Shown: positions 60,801 to 64,000 of the stretch, in pieces | Layout of the letters: every line of letters begins with the position of its first letter | Position numbering within the stretch: the first letter of the stretch is position 1 | From: Imbricaverruca yamaguchii | Taxonomy: Eukaryota; Arthropoda; Thecostraca; Neoverrucidae | Direction of reading: 5' to 3' | Length of the DNA: 64,000 nt | Assembly (NCBI GenBank): GCA_034440575.1 | Contig: JAOTOL010001620.1 | Span: 1,459,001 to 1,523,000 of the forward strand | Position numbers and translations under genes: made by a program | Notes under the pieces: model-generated | Told to the model about the DNA's origin: nothing | Databases searched by the model: none | What the model saw: only the letters and a program-made list of their open reading frames with translations

Positions 60801-62504
60801 GGTAAATATTTCTATCATGGTAAATGCTGTTTTTTGTTTGTTTTTGTTTCTAATACATGAGTGAGACGATCCCTTTGACATGAGTGAGATGATGCAGCAA
60901 CTTATTTTCTTGGCAAATTACTTGTCAACAGCTGTCTGTGCAAATGATCATCACAGGCACATACCTTAATTGGATGGTCCCAGCTGTGGCTGGTTTGCTC
61001 TTCCATGTTGCTGATATTGTGGCTTATAAAGCTTCCATGGTTCAATAAGGAATTTATTAATTTTGCAGCCATGAAATTCCATATAAACAAATACCTTCCA
61101 AGATATTGCAGCAAATACCCTTCATGTCTGGTGTCCATTTTTGATGGTTTTGGGGATATGGGAAGTTGCAAAGCACTCCCACCTTCATCTGTTCTCACAA
61201 AAATGGCAGGCCTTAGGACAATTTGGACAAATTTCCTCACTTGGAAGGACACCATGTTGCCTGGACTTCGTAAGGTACTGAACAGCAACCACCACACAAA
61301 GAATGCATTCTCATACTGCTATTGTTACTGCATATATAAAATATATTATACAATAATATTATTACTAATATACAACTATTTATAATACATGTTAATATTT
61401 ATAATACATAAAATGTTCTTGCATTATAAAACTAACCTAACCTAACAGGAAAACTAGAATCATCAGAAACAAACTTTTGGCCATGTGATGAAAAGAAGCA
61501 AAATTAAAGAGCACTGTCTTTATCAATAACTCTGGATCTTGGTCACACTGAGCTGCAAGTATTCCTCAGGGGTAAATGTCCAATGAAGGCAGAAACAAAG
61601 TTTTTGGTGTCCAAGAGTATAAATTGAATCCATGAAGTGTTGAATTTCTTCTATGTCATGTCTGTGACACACCAAGTATGGATAATTAAAAGTGATTGCT
61701 ATATTGTGTGAGACAAAATGTACGACCCTCAATATACCAGGAGGTGCTGAGTTACAATCAAAAGTAACATTAGGGATTATGCTAAAATACTCAACATTTT
61801 GGTCAGGGGCCATAGTCAGGAGTGATATAAAAAAAAATGGGAGGGTTAACAATTGAAAAAACGCTGGAAAAAAAAGTGTGCAAAAATACACATGAATCAC
61901 AGAAAAGCATCCTCATTGATGCACACTTCAAGAAACTCCACACCAGAAATCAACTAGGCCAAGATAGAATCCTCTGAGGAAGCCCGAGCTGATGGTCCAT
62001 ATACATTGACACATACATGCATGCATGCACATATATAGACATATATCGAATGTAACACGTAATACATAAAATATAATTTATGTTTATGTAATTTTGTGAT
62101 ATACCAAGACATTGTTTGTGTGTTTAGTTGCGGCCGTAGATTACGTATGTGTAGAGATTCGAGGACCTTCAGATCAGTGTTGTCCCTGGCTGTTGCTAGA
62201 ATTTCTACTTTGAAGTTTGTGTTAGTGTTGCTGTGTTCCATCATGATTGACAAACATTATAACATGGAACACAGCGACACTAACACTAACACAACCCAGG
62301 AGCACTTAGTCATTCTTCGTTGAATTAAACAGTGATTGCTATATTTGTGGAGTGAAGATCATGATCATGAACTTCTTTGCCAGTTGAAAAGTATTAATTT
62401 GCTGATAAAGTAAGTGGTTGCATCATCTTACTGATGTAAAAATCATTGCATATTTATTTTTTTAAATCACAAAATAAGCATTTACCTTGATATAAATATT
62501 TACC
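60801..62504. mobile_element. 1.7-kb terminal-inverted-repeat element with nested contents
   Basis: The left end ggtaaatatttctatcatgg (60,801-60,820) and the reverse complement of 62,485-62,504 match at 18 of 20; similarity extends to about 28 bp. Flanks gaaatttg and aatatttg (6 of 8) suggest an 8-bp target duplication, and 47,549-47,556 shows a single gaaatttg, the empty site. No transposase is recognised. Minus-strand frames of 131 and 125 codons inside are unidentified. Confidence 0.78.
61954..62253 (-). mobile_element. Penelope-like element fragment (GIY-YIG endonuclease end)
   Basis: The frame carries FKVEILATARDNTDLKVLES followed by LHIRNLRPQLNTQTMSW. The pattern D...LK..ESL.I....P.LN is the C-terminal end of the GIY-YIG domain in Penelope-like retroelements. 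Only this end remains. Its left flank includes an inverted repeat (62,218-62,241 versus about 62,265-62,290). Confidence 0.55.
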
Positions 62505-62832
62505 AATATTTGTTATGGAATTAGTGTCATTTAAAATGTTTGTGATGTCCTTCAGATTCAAGTTTGGGCCAATGGTGTAGGTACTTATGACTGTACATTT
62601 ATAATTTGATTTCAAATGTATACCTTAAGAAGAGCTCTATTTGGAATAGGGATAATAATCCTATACAATAAACTGGCATTGCATGCCATGACAAGATAAT
62701 CTCTTATCCTGAAGTTGCATTGTCAAATGTGTGTGTATCACCATTCATTATCAAGAACATGGACATGATGATAATGAGTGAGGTACTGTTAGAAAGGAGA
62801 CATAACTTCATAAGCATTCATCAACGAGAATG

Positions 62833-62887
62833 ATGGTGAATTGGAGCTTAGGGGGAGTGTCAACTTCCAGGGTCATTTTGTGCCCAT
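62833..62887 (-). mobile_element. 52-bp hairpin retroposon, copy 24
   Basis: 55 bp between aacgagaatg (62,823-62,832) and aacaaggatg (62,888-62,897), 8 of 10. The homologous repeat at 47.86 kb lacks it, giving an empty site. Confidence 0.75.
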
Positions 62888-64000
62888 AACAAGGATGTAA
62901 ATATTTCTGGGAGAAGAATGTTGATTGAATGTTCATAGTGATATATCCCACCCAATTTTATGAATAAATTATACTGCTATATTATGTAACAAGCCACTTT
63001 TGGGTGCTATTTTGCCTTCCAACCAAGGATGCATTTGCAAAAAAAAAATATAAGTGCCTTAAACTGCAAATTTACCTCACTGCTGCCACCAGCTAGTCAT
63101 TAGCTTCCATGCTTCACAAACATGCTGGATGTCTTATCTATGCTGGGATACACTAATTTTTTTCAAATCTGGATATTTTTTTCAAATACCGACATTTTTA
63201 CACCATTTCAACCATACTTTTCTGGATGAGGTGATTTTACTAACTGTGAATTGTACATACCAACTTGATGATTACCTATGTGTGTTGCACGATGTTACTG
63301 TAATGCAATATTGCTGAGCATTACAGAAAGAAAATCCATGGTAGTTTTTGGGAATTTACCATTAACTGTGTACCTCCATGTCTCCTCTATGTCTTGGGTC
63401 ACAAAATTCCCAGGTAAGGCTCCTTTTCCAATCCCTCAAATTGACATTAAGTGATCAGAAAACCAATGCAGCAAATAACAATTTTATAGATGAAAAAGTC
63501 TCCATGGCAACATCTAGATATACAGAAGTTTCATCTGTACACATCTTGCACCATTCATAACAGCTTATTTGTGTTCAGTTTGCTGCTAGATTATGCTGCT
63601 ATTCAGTTTCTGCCTAGGTAGGTAGGTAGATAAGCAGGCAACATAACAAATTGCAACTCCCTTAGGCTTTCAGTCTCATCTCTCTTTTATTAAATCAGTC
63701 AAATAATTCCTATGATGTAGGTATTCACACAAAACGTGTTAAGTATGCAACACAATTTCCACAATTCCTCCAGGAAATATATAAATGGATTTCATGGGAT
63801 GAACATTTTATGAACATTTTGAAAGCACAACTAAAATTCATGGTTCAAGCTTGCAAATTTGTTCACCACCTATATTTACGCAGAACAGTCAAGGCAGGAT
63901 CTACATAAACTAGCCATGTATCCACCAAAGTACCTACCCACGTTCCTACCTAGCTGAATGCCTGTCTAGACTATGCACACAAAAAAAAACACCGAGGTAC

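Larger units (their letters stand above)
60727..62974. repeat. 470-bp dispersed repeat split by a nested insertion
   Basis: 60,727-60,800 matches 47,484-47,556, and 62,505-62,974 matches the remainder. The interruption is the inverted-repeat element. A hairpin retroposon is also inserted at 62,833-62,887 and is absent from the 47.5-kb copy. Confidence 0.8.
52079..64000. other. Upstream region of kis, AT-rich, no gene recognised
   Basis: No protein-coding gene is supported here. It holds the CA tract, an AT tract, decayed tandem repeats, SINE and hairpin retroposon copies, and the nested transposon complex at 60.7-63.0 kb. Short direct repeats (tgcctctgaatgacaatatc) occur at 52,969 and 53,002. 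Noncoding 5' exons and the kis promoter may be inside but I could not place them. The stretches 54.5-56.0, 57.1-57.9 and 63.0-64.0 kb show nothing. Confidence 0.6.

Overview
The window is eukaryotic nuclear DNA, most likely from an arthropod. It has a multi-exon gene with GT-AG introns, interspersed SINEs and DNA transposons, and a degenerate CCTAA/TTAGG-type tract (the arthropod telomere motif). Coding exons are very GC-rich, while the right 12 kb is AT-rich. A crustacean such as a barnacle would fit, but nothing here proves the species.

One protein-coding gene dominates: the kismet/CHD6-9-type chromatin remodeller, on the minus strand. I could join 22 coding exons from the start codon at 52,078 down to 3,389, and reading phase agrees at every junction. 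They give about 2,736 codons: an acidic N-terminus, a huge Gln/Pro/Met-rich region (28.9-32.7 kb), AT-hook-like basic exons (21.6-22.4 kb), two chromodomains (18.3-19.5 kb), the complete two-lobed SNF2 ATPase (9.5-17.9 kb), and the start of the region after the ATPase with a SANT-like segment (3.4-8.8 kb). The 3' part of the gene, with any BRK domains, lies beyond position 1. The Q-rich exon carries two single-base frame breaks in CAG-type tracts, more likely assembly errors than gene death.

The other sequence is intronic or upstream: GC-rich minisatellites, two non-autonomous hAT elements with perfect 8-bp target duplications (10.8-11.9 and 35.5-37.9 kb), a nested 1.7-kb terminal-inverted-repeat element with a matching empty site elsewhere in the window (60.8-62.5 kb), fragments of a LINE and a Penelope-like element, and tRNA-derived SINEs.

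The most unusual content is a family of about 24 copies of a roughly 52-bp element. Half of the copies have recognisable flanking direct repeats, mostly 10-15 bp. The longer copies share a constant end and a bulged hairpin with compensatory changes. The element resembles the 3' tail of the local tRNA-derived SINEs but moves on its own, and every copy I found lies in the same orientation.
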